Source of the DNA: Ignavibacteriales bacterium
GTDB taxonomy: Bacteria > Bacteroidota > Ignavibacteria > Ignavibacteriales > Ignavibacteriaceae
Direction of reading: 5' to 3'
Length of the DNA stretch: 16,949 nt
Assembly: GCA_020061995.1 (NCBI GenBank)
Contig: JAGUXE010000207.1
Location: forward strand, 1-16,949
Shown here piece after piece: positions 1 through 5,469 of this stretch; the first letter of the stretch is position 1, and each line of letters opens with the position of its first letter. The notes beneath the pieces are model-generated. The model had not been told where the DNA came from, did not search any database, and was given only the letters and a program-made list of their open reading frames with translations. Both the position numbers and the translations under genes were made by a program.

Positions 1-276
1 CATTGTTGTTACAGCTATTTTATATTTTGCACCTTTTTGTGCATAACCAATCTCGGCTTCAACATTTAAAAAAGATAAAAAGGAAATATCAGCAAATGCC
101 CTTGCTGTAATTCCAGAATTATTTTCCCAATCAAGTTTTACATTCATTGAAGGATCATATTCCCAACTATGATTAGTTAAACCCCAACCAATTTTAACAC
201 CATAGCCATCTAGTGATTGACCATAGTTCAGAATATTTAATAAAATCAAGAAAAGAATTAGAAATAACTTTTTCAT
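1..276 (-). CDS. Outer-membrane beta-barrel protein, 5' part only
   Basis: The first 92 codons of a leftward gene run off the window edge. It starts with a clear signal peptide (MKKLFLILFLILLNILNYGQ, cleavage probably after the Gln near residue 20). It then has alternating polar and hydrophobic strands ending in an 'EAEIGYAQKGAKYK' stretch, which is typical of small PorT-like/OMP_b-brl_2 barrels of Bacteroidota. The family inference rests on this short piece only. The protein is expected in the outer membrane. Its substrate or role cannot be told. The ATG at 276-274 is the only start that keeps the signal peptide intact. Confidence 0.7.
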   Translation of the reverse strand, partial: MKKLFLILFLILLNILNYGQSLDGYGVKIGWGLTNHSWEYDPSMNVKLDWENNSGITARAFADISFLSFLNVEAEIGYAQKGAKYKIAVTTM

Positions 277-359
277 ACTTTGTTTTCCATTTAAGTGTAT
301 AACAGCAAGTTGTGTTAAAAAACAAACACCGATTTAATTAGTATTTATAGATTTCCGTT

Positions 360-383
360 CTCGTTTTAGTTGACCAAAACGAG
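360..383. repeat. Perfect 8-bp inverted repeat (hairpin)
   Basis: CTCGTTTT (360-367) and AAAACGAG (376-383) are exact reverse complements around an 8-nt loop. The hairpin begins 3 nt after the stop of the small leftward ORF at 387-455. It lies 84 nt upstream of the start codon at 276. It could act as a weak terminator or a processing site. It has no U-tract on either side, so a classical intrinsic terminator is not supported. Confidence 0.5.
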
Positions 384-386
384 TTG

Positions 387-455
387 TTAATTATTAAAAC
401 TCTCAACACCCAAAGTGACGAATTGCTTCTCCTCTAAAATCATTTTCTTTTTCAT
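387..455 (-). CDS. Possible 22-aa small peptide gene
   Basis: The leftward ORF encodes a hydrophilic peptide beginning MKKKMILEEKQFVTLG and ending FNN. It has an ATG start preceded by GGAG with an 8-nt spacer and a TAA stop. An 8-bp hairpin follows 3 nt later. The combination of ribosome-binding site, short ORF and hairpin is what a real micro-gene would show. Such combinations also occur by chance in 17 kb, and I recognise no family. The peptide has no Cys and no membrane segment. Confidence 0.25.
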   Translation of the reverse strand: MKKKMILEEKQFVTLGVESFNN

Positions 456-609
456 GATGACATCTCCATTTAATATTGTATTTATAAACACTCCCAAAAT
501 TCGGAAATCTCATAAATTAATTTTTCGTCTGTTTTCAACATACGTACTTGCGTTTAGCCCGCCGCCAATAACAAGACTGCCGAATGAAACCACAACTGCC
601 GATGATTAA

Positions 610-647
610 GCAAACCGTGCTTATCTTTTTTTGCAAGCACGATTTGC
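610..647. repeat. 13-bp imperfect inverted repeat (12 of 13 matched)
   Basis: GCAAACCGTGCTT (610-622) pairs with AAGCACGATTTGC (635-647), with one mismatch on DNA that would be a G-U or A-C pair in RNA. The 12-nt loop is T-rich on the plus strand. It lies 34 nt beyond the possible attC-like element, on the side away from the lipoprotein gene. No U-tract follows on either strand, so it is more likely a recombination or protein-binding palindrome, or a relic, than a terminator. Confidence 0.55.
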
Positions 648-698
648 AAATTAATTAGTTTAGTATGAACACTTTGAACAAGTTAGCCGAAACGGAAC

Positions 699-764
699 GA
701 CTAACTTTATAATTTCAAAAATGCCAAATGCGAAAACGGCGTCCGCTTGATTGGCAGGTTAGTC
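699..764 (-). repeat. attC-like nested palindrome
   Basis: Outer 7-mers GACTAAC (699-705) and GTTAGTC (758-764) are perfect inverted repeats. Inside them TGCCAA (722-727) pairs with TTGGCA (751-756), and GCG/CGC pairs further in. Read leftward, the order is GACTAAC, then a TGCCAATCAAGCGGACGCCG stretch like the left half of many integron attC sites, then GTTAGTC. The attC core consensus is RYYYAAC/GTTRRRY. Here each arm deviates at one compensating position. The element starts 2 nt after the lipoprotein stop codon, where a cassette recombination site would sit. No integron integrase is in the window. Confidence 0.35.
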
Positions 765-766
765 AG

Positions 767-1261
767 TTACCTTATAACTCTAGAAATAAACTCAATAAAT
801 TTATTTTCCGCTTTATAAATTACAACGCTATCAACTGATACATATTCAAGTTTTGGCGATGTTTCCACTCCAGCAACAGTATTACTCTTCGCAAGAGCTT
901 TAAAATATTTGTTTCTTGTAGAGTACCATACATAAACTGAATCGTTATCTTGATATGTTTGTTTTATTACGTTAGCTTTTTGATTATAGCTCCCATATGA
1001 GACAAACATTTTAAGCTTAATTGAATCAATTAAAGATTGGTCATTTTCAATAGTGTAAGGAACATCTTCTTTTATTATTGAAATAAGCACTAATTGTTCG
1101 AGTATTATAATGGAAGTATCAGGAATGAAATTAAAAACAACTTCATCGTTAAATGTTCCTTCATAATATTCGCCAAAATTATCAGCATCTTCTGAACAAG
1201 AAGAAAAGAATAATGAAACCGCGATAAAGAATAGCGTGGCTATAATTTTATATATTTTCAT
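767..1261 (-). CDS. Orphan lipoprotein of unknown function
   Basis: The protein has 164 residues. A lipoprotein signal peptide (MKIYKIIATLFFIAVSLFFSSC) has its lipidated Cys at residue 22. It is followed by an acidic linker and a mixed, beta-rich domain of about 130 residues that I do not recognise. It is probably anchored in the outer or inner membrane facing the periplasm. I chose the ATG at 1261 because it starts the signal peptide directly. An upstream in-frame ATG at 1321 would add 20 residues that spoil it, and that ATG lies inside a hairpin. The gene stands alone and its stop codon abuts an attC-like palindrome, which suggests a captured cassette. No function is proposed. Confidence 0.7.
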   Translation of the reverse strand: MKIYKIIATLFFIAVSLFFSSCSEDADNFGEYYEGTFNDEVVFNFIPDTSIIILEQLVLISIIKEDVPYTIENDQSLIDSIKLKMFVSYGSYNQKANVIKQTYQDNDSVYVWYSTRNKYFKALAKSNTVAGVETSPKLEYVSVDSVVIYKAENKFIEFISRVIR

Positions 1262-1308
1262 ATTTAACTCAGAACTTAGATTAAATGTTACTGCATAACT
1301 ATTAACTG

Positions 1309-1326
1309 AGCCGATTGACATCGGCT
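1309..1326. repeat. Perfect 7-bp hairpin upstream of the lipoprotein gene
   Basis: AGCCGAT (1309-1315) and ATCGGCT (1320-1326) enclose a 4-nt loop. The structure lies 48 nt upstream of the chosen lipoprotein start and would be in its 5' leader, or be the end of an upstream element. It overlaps the alternative ATG at 1321, which argues against that start. No U-tract follows. Confidence 0.5.
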
Positions 1327-1837
1327 ATTTATTGTAACATTAGCACGAAACACCGTTAGGGCTAAAACTCTTATTAAAATTTACTCCAATCACTTTAACT
1401 TACTTAACAAAATAACTTATTGAAATTCACAATCTATTACTACCATCTCAAAACAAGAAAACTAATTCTTACTAAAAAACCATATTCTCTAATCGTCTAA
1501 TCGGTTATTATCAACACAACTAATTTTCATTTCTATTCCAACATATATGATTAGAGATGCATGATGCAATACAATTTAGTTTTGAATATTTTGTGAAGTA
1601 ACATAGAGCAGATGAACCACTGACATTATCAGTAGTTTCATTACCCCAATATGTAAATCCGTTTCCGGTGGAAGCACTGAAGAAGTAAAACAAATAAAAC
1701 CCCTTCAATAAAAGAATGCAAAAAATATTAAAGCAAAAACACTTTAATTCTTGTGGATGTAAATTAGAACACTATTAGAGTCAATGTCAAGTGTTGGCCA
1801 TCACACGGACAATATTTTTCATTTACTCCCATTTTAC

Positions 1838-1845
1838 TATCTTTG
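1838..1845 (+). promoter_or_regulatory. TAnnTTTG-type -7 promoter element before the DUF72 gene
   Basis: TATCTTTG matches the Bacteroidota housekeeping -7 consensus TAnnTTTG and lies 27 nt upstream of the ATG at 1873, which leaves a short leader. A clear -33 TTTG is not seen at the usual distance; only a T-rich stretch at 1812-1819 is there. The assignment is therefore tentative. Confidence 0.4.
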
Positions 1846-1872
1846 AAAAAATAAATAAGAGAAAACAGACCT

Positions 1873-2718
1873 ATGTTACGCATCGGCACATGCAGTTGGA
1901 AATATGACTCTTGGAAAGGATTAGTTTATCCCGAACTTGATAAGATTAATTTCTTAGAAGAATACTCTAAACATTTTAACACCGTTGAAATCGACCAATG
2001 GTTCTGGTCACTCTTTGATTCCGGTAAAGTAGTACTTCCGAAAACTTCAGTAGCCTTTAACTATGCAGAAAGTGTCCCGGATGATTTTAAGTTCACCATA
2101 AAAATGCCGAACAGTCTCACTCTCACTCATTATTACAAGTCAGACAAACCAAACGCAAACTTTCTTAATCCCGAACTCCACGATGCTTTTCTTCATGCTA
2201 TAGAACCGCTGCATGCGAAGATTGGGGTTCTTATGTTTCAGTTTGAATATCTCAACAAGCAGAAAATGAGTAACATAAATCAATTCTTAGAGAAGATACA
2301 TTCCTTTGTTGATAAAGCTGATAAACGTTTTAAGATTGGAATAGAAACCAGAAACCCCAACTACCTAACAAAGCCATTCTTTGAAATGCTGAAAGAGCTT
2401 AATCTCTCTATGGTTTTTTTGGAAGGTTATTACATGCCACCTATTGTTGAAGTGTATAATCAGCATAAAGAAGAAATTACCTCTCCCATAGTAATCCGTT
2501 TACACGGACCCGACAGAAGCGGTATAGAAGAAAAGACAAAAGGAAGTTGGAATCAGATAGTTGAACCGAAAGATGAATCACTGATAAAAATAATTGAAAT
2601 GATTAGAGATTTACAAGCAAAAGAAATCGGCACCTATGTAAACGTCAATAACCATTTCGAAGGCTCTGCTCCATTAACAATTAACAAAATTATAAATGGA
2701 CTAAAAGGTAATAGCTAA
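1873..2718 (+). CDS. DUF72 (YecE-like) TIM-barrel family protein
   Basis: The protein has 281 residues, close to the family's usual 240-290. Family hallmarks are visible in order: the N-terminal 'RIGTCSWKYDSWKG..YP' (residues 3-20), 'FNTVEIDQWFW' (35-45), 'DDFKFTIKMP' (70-79), 'IGIETRNPNY' near 155-164, 'VIRLHGPDR' near 207-215, and the C-terminal 'TYVNVNNHFEGSAPLTI'. DUF72 proteins adopt a TIM-barrel-like fold; their biochemical activity is not firmly established. It is cytosolic, as no signal peptide is present. The gene stands alone, transcribed rightward, with a TATCTTTG promoter-like box and a short AT-rich leader. Nothing in the neighbourhood suggests a pathway. Confidence 0.9.
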   Translation: MLRIGTCSWKYDSWKGLVYPELDKINFLEEYSKHFNTVEIDQWFWSLFDSGKVVLPKTSVAFNYAESVPDDFKFTIKMPNSLTLTHYYKSDKPNANFLNPELHDAFLHAIEPLHAKIGVLMFQFEYLNKQKMSNINQFLEKIHSFVDKADKRFKIGIETRNPNYLTKPFFEMLKELNLSMVFLEGYYMPPIVEVYNQHKEEITSPIVIRLHGPDRSGIEEKTKGSWNQIVEPKDESLIKIIEMIRDLQAKEIGTYVNVNNHFEGSAPLTINKIINGLKGNS

Positions 2719-2829
2719 TCTTCGTGACTTAAAATAAATTATTCCTCAACCTCATCACACCCTATCAAATAAAACTCCTCACCACAATTCGGTATAAGAA
2801 AAACATACTAACCAAAACAAGGAGTTACT

Positions 2830-2871
2830 ATGTCTTTCACAATCGGCTGCGATCCGGATTTTTTTATATAA
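2830..2871 (+). pseudogene. Relic of a phage-type (phiEco32-like) amidoligase, N-terminus only
   Basis: A strong AAGGAG, 5-nt spacer and ATG begin a reading frame MSFTIGCDPDFFI that stops after 13 codons. 'IGCDPEFF' is the characteristic opening of phiEco32-like COOH.NH2 (amidoligase type 2) proteins, so this looks like the true start of such a gene. The stop follows a 7-T run (2859-2865) next to TATATAAAAAA, a place prone to slippage. Only ~130 bases separate it from the next gene, so most of the coding region is gone. A 10-bp direct repeat (2791-2800 and 2877-2886) brackets it. The match is short, so confidence is modest. A functional leader peptide is the alternative. Confidence 0.4.
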
Positions 2872-3004
2872 AAAATGGTATAAGAATTATGAAGAGAAGG
2901 TTACTCCTTTTCTTCCTTAATTTTCCCGCCATATCCCTACCGAAACGACCAATCTAACCACCACGTTTCATTGTTCATAATTTCAATAACAATTGGAGAG
3001 CAAT

Positions 3005-3562
3005 ATGAACTGGACAGAATTGTACCCAATTGTAAAAGACCAAGCCTACTGCGCAGTGATGCGATACGATCCAAGACGTGCGGATAAACTGCAAGAATTA
3101 ATCTGTCAAGCATACCAGCTTTTCAAATCCAATGTTGATAAAGGAAAACCGATTAACAAAAACCACTTCAAGCAATTTATCACCAAGAGAAGTCGTGAAG
3201 TCGATTTCAGATCAATTTGTCCAAAGGGAACTGGTGGAACAAGCGCTCTTGATCCATTAAGTTTTGTTAATCGTCGTTCAACTTCACCTATTACCCTTTT
3301 AGAATTCAATGATTGGATTACATTCAATCCTAAGTCAAAAGAATTAGTTGAAGCTAATATGGCTTTTGGTGTTGATTATAAAAACTGGCTTGATAAATTG
3401 AGTGATATGCACAAAAGAATTCTCGAGTATCTAATCCAAGGATTCACAGTCACAAACATCGCTAAGATACTTAACGAAAAGACTACCAAGATCAGACAAA
3501 TCATAAAAGAATTACGGCAGAATTTTATCCGCTGCTTTCATGCAAAACCACTACACGCTTGA
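3005..3562 (+). CDS. Sigma-70-like protein, probably of phage origin
   Basis: The protein has 185 residues from the ATG at 3005, which has GGAGAG 4 nt upstream; an in-frame TTG at 2993 is the only earlier start. The N-terminal half is helical and basic, resembling a sigma region-2-like segment ('LQELICQAYQLF..', 'KQFITKRSREVDFR'). A Gly/Ser/Pro-containing linker near residues 75-100 follows. The C-terminal third ('LSDMHKRILEYLIQGFTVTNIAKILNEKTTKIRQIIKELRQ', about residues 134-174) is a region-4-type helix-turn-helix. It is likely a DNA-binding, alternative-sigma-like regulator in the cytosol. Its neighbour upstream is the amidoligase relic, which supports descent from a phage or integrated element. 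Its targets are unknown. Confidence 0.65.
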   Translation: MNWTELYPIVKDQAYCAVMRYDPRRADKLQELICQAYQLFKSNVDKGKPINKNHFKQFITKRSREVDFRSICPKGTGGTSALDPLSFVNRRSTSPITLLEFNDWITFNPKSKELVEANMAFGVDYKNWLDKLSDMHKRILEYLIQGFTVTNIAKILNEKTTKIRQIIKELRQNFIRCFHAKPLHA

Positions 3563-3579
3563 TACCTTTTACAATTACA

Positions 3580-3604
3580 AACGAGAAGCTTCATGCTTTT
3601 CGTT
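3580..3604 (+). terminator. Hairpin after the sigma-like gene
   Basis: AACGAGAAGC (3580-3589) and GCTTTTCGTT (3595-3604) form a 10-bp stem, one pair being G-U, around a 5-nt loop. It begins 18 nt after the stop codon at 3562. It is well placed to end the transcript, but no U-tract follows the stem, so termination is inferred from position only. Confidence 0.4.
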
Positions 3605-3775
3605 ACATTAAATCTTATTAACATTCCTCTTTCCTTTAGATACCGAATTCAATACATCTCACGCCTCCCGAATAAGACTGGGCGTTAATTAAAACTTTTT
3701 GTTGCCACGCAGCCTCGATCTATTTTATACCATTGTAAGTTGATCAATAATCCAATAGGAATTTAGGCGAGAGAT

Positions 3776-4189
3776 TCAAAATGAAATTATTTCAATTTCA
3801 TCGATTATAGAAAAATCCTTTTGATTGAGGGTTGCGATTTTCTTGATGTTATTTGCAAGCGCAATACTAACAATTTCGTAATCGTGAATTTTTAAGCCTT
3901 GAGGTGAATATTTTTTTAGTAGTTTTCGAAATAGTAAGTTCGATTTTTCATCGGGATACAAAACCGTAAAAGCAGCTTGGAAATCGTCCGTTATCTTAAG
4001 AGCTTCAGATATTGATATACTGGCATTTGGCAATCTTGTTACAACGGCTAAGAATTCAGAAATATTTTTAGAAGTAGTAAATAATTTAAGGTTATCACTA
4101 TAGAGCCACCTCTGTACGGAATGAAAATATTTTGAATCTTCATCAATCGCATAGATCAATACATTTGTATCGATTAATAAATTATTCAT
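3776..4189 (-). CDS. vapC: PIN-domain ribonuclease toxin, VapC family
   Basis: The protein has 137 residues. The PIN-domain acidic residues are all in place: Asp7 in 'LLIDTNVLIYAID', Glu45 in 'NISEFLAV', Asp103 in 'IHDYEI' and Asp125 in 'TLNQKDF'. They would bind Mg2+/Mn2+ for RNA cleavage, in VapC toxins usually of tRNA or rRNA. The start is the ATG at 4189 because it begins directly before the first beta strand and overlaps the antitoxin stop by 8 nt. An upstream ATG at 4207 would add six residues inside the antitoxin gene. The partner is the small gene just upstream, and co-translation is expected. As in other VapBC modules, the complex probably represses its own promoter (family knowledge, not visible here). 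No residue is missing, so it is likely active. Confidence 0.87.
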   Translation of the reverse strand: MNNLLIDTNVLIYAIDEDSKYFHSVQRWLYSDNLKLFTTSKNISEFLAVVTRLPNASISISEALKITDDFQAAFTVLYPDEKSNLLFRKLLKKYSPQGLKIHDYEIVSIALANNIKKIATLNQKDFSIIDEIEIISF

Positions 4190-4361
4190 AAGCCTTTTCA
4201 CGGGCATTTATGTTGTCATACTGTCCTAATAATTTATAAGTTTTTATTTTTTTTTGATCAGTTTTTACAGATTTGAGACGGCTGATAAACTTATAAACTT
4301 TTTCCAGAAGGTCATCCGGCAATGTGTCAATTTCTCTTTTAATTCTATTCTTAGTCAACAT
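4182..4361 (-). CDS. vapB: VapB-type antitoxin
   Basis: This small leftward gene of 59 codons starts at the ATG 4361-4359, with GAGGA 4 nt upstream, and ends in TAA at 4182. The N-terminal part (MLTKNRIKREIDTLPDDLLE, then 'KVYKFISRLK') matches the short DUF2281-like dimerisation segment seen in FCB-group antitoxins. A basic linker follows (KTDQKKIK), and then the typical toxin-wrapping tail 'QYDNINAREKAYE'. The last 8 nt overlap the first 8 nt of vapC in another frame, a standard toxin-antitoxin arrangement that couples translation. It would neutralise the PIN toxin and bind its own promoter, which is inferred from the family. Confidence 0.82.
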   Translation of the reverse strand: MLTKNRIKREIDTLPDDLLEKVYKFISRLKSVKTDQKKIKTYKLLGQYDNINAREKAYE

Positions 4362-4474
4362 GACTTCCTCATAAATTCATAATTAATTTTGTGCAATATA
4401 ATCCTACTTCATTAAAGATTCAATTTCATTCATTCCTTGAAGAATTAGTATTGAACTATAGCAAGTAACTATGT

Positions 4475-4543
4475 TCAATAAATATTTTTCAAATATTTTG
4501 GTAAAAGAAAAGTAAGAAAGGAGAAGTAAGCTTTGTTTGTCAT
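4475..4543 (-). CDS. Possible 22-aa hydrophobic/amphipathic peptide gene
   Basis: The leftward ORF encodes MTNKAYFSFLTFLLPKYLKN followed by IY and a TGA stop. Its ribosome-binding site, GGAGG with a 5-nt spacer before the ATG, is the best in the window. Residues 6-15 are hydrophobic and aromatic and are followed by Lys-rich residues, a profile seen in small membrane-active or leader peptides. The ORF starts 14 nt after the U-tract of an intrinsic terminator on the same strand and lies ~110 nt upstream of vapB. It could be a free-standing micro-gene, an attenuated leader for vapBC, or a broken gene start. No family is recognised. Confidence 0.4.
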   Translation of the reverse strand: MTNKAYFSFLTFLLPKYLKNIY

Positions 4544-4557
4544 AACGACCTCCGTAA

Positions 4558-4586
4558 AAAAATGAAGACTCCCACTCTTCATTTTT
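4558..4586. terminator. Bidirectional intrinsic terminator
   Basis: AAAAATGAAGA (4558-4568) and TCTTCATTTTT (4576-4586) form a perfect 11-bp stem with a 7-nt loop. The stem has a T-run on both sides: TTTTT on the plus strand and seven Ts on the minus strand. On the minus strand it would end transcripts coming from the efflux operon or from the structured element at 4607-4740. It also sits directly ahead of the ribosome-binding site of the small ORF at 4475-4543, so read-through could control that ORF. Confidence 0.75.
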
Positions 4587-4606
4587 AGCCTAAATAGACA
4601 AAACAA

Positions 4607-4740
4607 AAAAATCCCATAAAAAAAACAAAACCCGAATACCCATTACAAAACTGATTGAGCTCGATAGACTAGGGTACCATATTGGCATGGGGCGGGTTAT
4701 ATAAAAACCGGCAAAAAACGAGTTTGGGTTGGTTTTTAAT
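4607..4740 (+). ncRNA. Structured non-coding element, copy A (unknown family)
   Basis: This is homologous to copy B at 16415-16540 in the same orientation. Both share AAAATCCCATAAAAAAAA at the left. They share AACCCGAA in the left half, TTGGC followed by a G-run and GGGTTAT in the right half, and GAGTTTGG with TTTTTAAT at the right end; copy A has 5 extra bases inside that last block. In copy A AACCCG (4629-4634) pairs with CGGGTT (4693-4698), and CCCAT (4639-4643) pairs with ATGGG (4687-4691). A 3' side hairpin pairs AAAAACC (4703-4709) with GGTTTTT (4731-4737). No ORF runs through it. Plus-strand transcription is favoured because copy B has a G-U pair where copy A has G-C. The type is a guess, since a DNA repeat is possible. 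Confidence 0.45.
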
Positions 4741-4827
4741 CTGATGGCTAATCAATGTAATGCCCCACAAAAACAATATAAGATAAAGACAAAAAGCGTT
4801 TAGAAAATTCAAGCGACAATTAGGTAA

Positions 4828-4974
4828 TTAATTAGTTTTCAAATTCAATAGGCGCTTAATGACAGCTTCACGTGCTTGAGGTTACTCTATTATTATTTCT
4901 TCGGCATTCTTATCGTCATTAAACAATTGCTATATATACTTCGGGCATTCTTCTTTGAACTTTTTAAAATTTTC
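4828..4974 (-). pseudogene. Decayed C-terminal gene fragment with two in-frame stops
   Basis: In one leftward frame, 49 codons read as charged, protein-like sequence: 'ENFKKFKEECPKYI', stop, 'QLFNDDKNAEEIIIE', stop, 'PQAREAVIKRLLNLKTN', final stop. The Glu/Lys-rich helical character continues across both nonsense codons, which is what a recently killed gene end looks like. No start or upstream part is recoverable; a TAA in the same frame lies two codons before the fragment. I do not recognise the family. A chance open stretch is the alternative. Confidence 0.35.
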
Positions 4975-5031
4975 TATTTACAGTTTATGGAGCAATTCTA
5001 ATACAGTAAATTAAAATTGATTTTTTGATTC

Positions 5032-5469
5032 TCATAAATAAATCATTTTTATAACTATAGTTTTGTTTTCATTTAAGTCGAAGCTGGCTCCATTAAAAGA
5101 TGGAATGTTTGTTAAACCGATTGATTGATAATTCGAAAAGCCAATTCCTTCAACAGGCAAAAAAAAACCTTTATCTATTTTACCATTCATATTCTCATCA
5201 TGTATAATTTTCACTGCATATTTCCCTTTTGGAATTTGAGTAAAAGTAACATCCGAAAAGTTGTTCGTAATTTTTCCGATTATGATTTTATAGTAACTCT
5301 TAAGTTCTTTATCCGGAAAAGAACCTTCTCTATCATATAGGAGGAAGATAACCTCTCCCTTGTTGCTGCGAAACTTATTCACTTCGATTTTCAGATCAAT
5401 ATTTTCTGTCTCTTGATATATCATGCCAATCGCGAAAAAAAACACGACACTATAAAGTAATATTTTCAT
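5032..5469 (-). CDS. DUF2141 family secreted protein
   Basis: The protein has 145 residues, with an N-terminal hydrophobic signal (MKILLYSVVFFFAIGMIYQ) and then a beta-sandwich-like domain. The family's core motif 'IPKGKYAVKIIHDENMNGKID' spans residues 79-99, followed by 'FFLPVEGIGFSNY' (102-114). The Asp/Asn-rich HDENMNGKID turn resembles a calcium-binding loop (inference). It probably acts in the periplasm or at the cell surface. Its start overlaps the last 4 nt of the RND pump gene, so the two are translationally coupled and this is the last gene of the efflux operon. DUF2141 proteins have no established biochemical role. The coupling suggests a service function for the pump or its substrate layer. 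Confidence 0.87.
   Translation of the reverse strand: MKILLYSVVFFFAIGMIYQETENIDLKIEVNKFRSNKGEVIFLLYDREGSFPDKELKSYYKIIIGKITNNFSDVTFTQIPKGKYAVKIIHDENMNGKIDKGFFLPVEGIGFSNYQSIGLTNIPSFNGASFDLNENKTIVIKMIYL

Larger units (their letters stand above)
277..766. other. Palindrome-rich intergenic patch without a convincing long gene
   Basis: No convincing ORF above about 30 codons lies here. The stretch holds three separate palindromic structures, listed individually (360-383, 610-647, 699-764), and a possible 22-codon leftward ORF. It also has a short direct repeat (ACTGCCGA twice within 575-605). GC content is locally higher than in the flanks around 550-600 and 720-760. The patch sits between two leftward genes and looks like accumulated mobile or recombination debris. 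That reading is inference. Confidence 0.5.
1262..1872. other. Intergenic region between divergent genes
   Basis: About 600 bases hold no convincing gene. Near the lipoprotein end there is a 7-bp hairpin (1309-1326) and a GC-richer patch at 1335-1362 containing TAAC...GTTA. The middle (1380-1520) is plain AT-rich sequence. A leftward 62-codon reading frame at 1520-1708 opens with TTG, has no ribosome-binding site and was rejected. The right end carries a promoter-like element for the DUF72 gene. Confidence 0.6.

Noticed and set aside
415..609. Plus-strand 64-codon ORF
   Set aside because: No ribosome-binding site, odd composition (SPPPITRLPNETTT) and it runs across the palindrome-rich patch. 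It is likely a chance frame.
1520..1708. Minus-strand 62-codon ORF with four Cys
   Set aside because: It opens with TTG, has no ribosome-binding site and no recognisable domain. The Cys-rich tail made me consider a peptide precursor, but no modification enzyme or export gene is near.
3593..3688. Plus-strand 31-codon ORF after the sigma-like gene
   Set aside because: Its ATG lies in the loop and stem of the hairpin at 3580-3604 and it has no good ribosome-binding site. It has no family resemblance.
2874..3734. 10-bp inverted repeat (AATGGTATAA and TTATACCATT) around the sigma-like gene
   Set aside because: A 10-bp AT-rich match is expected by chance in a window of this size. There is no transposase and no target-site duplication.
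3779..3799. ATGAAAT...ATTTCAT inverted repeat at the end of vapC
   Set aside because: It is explained by the coding sequence (EIEIISF) and has no U-tract.
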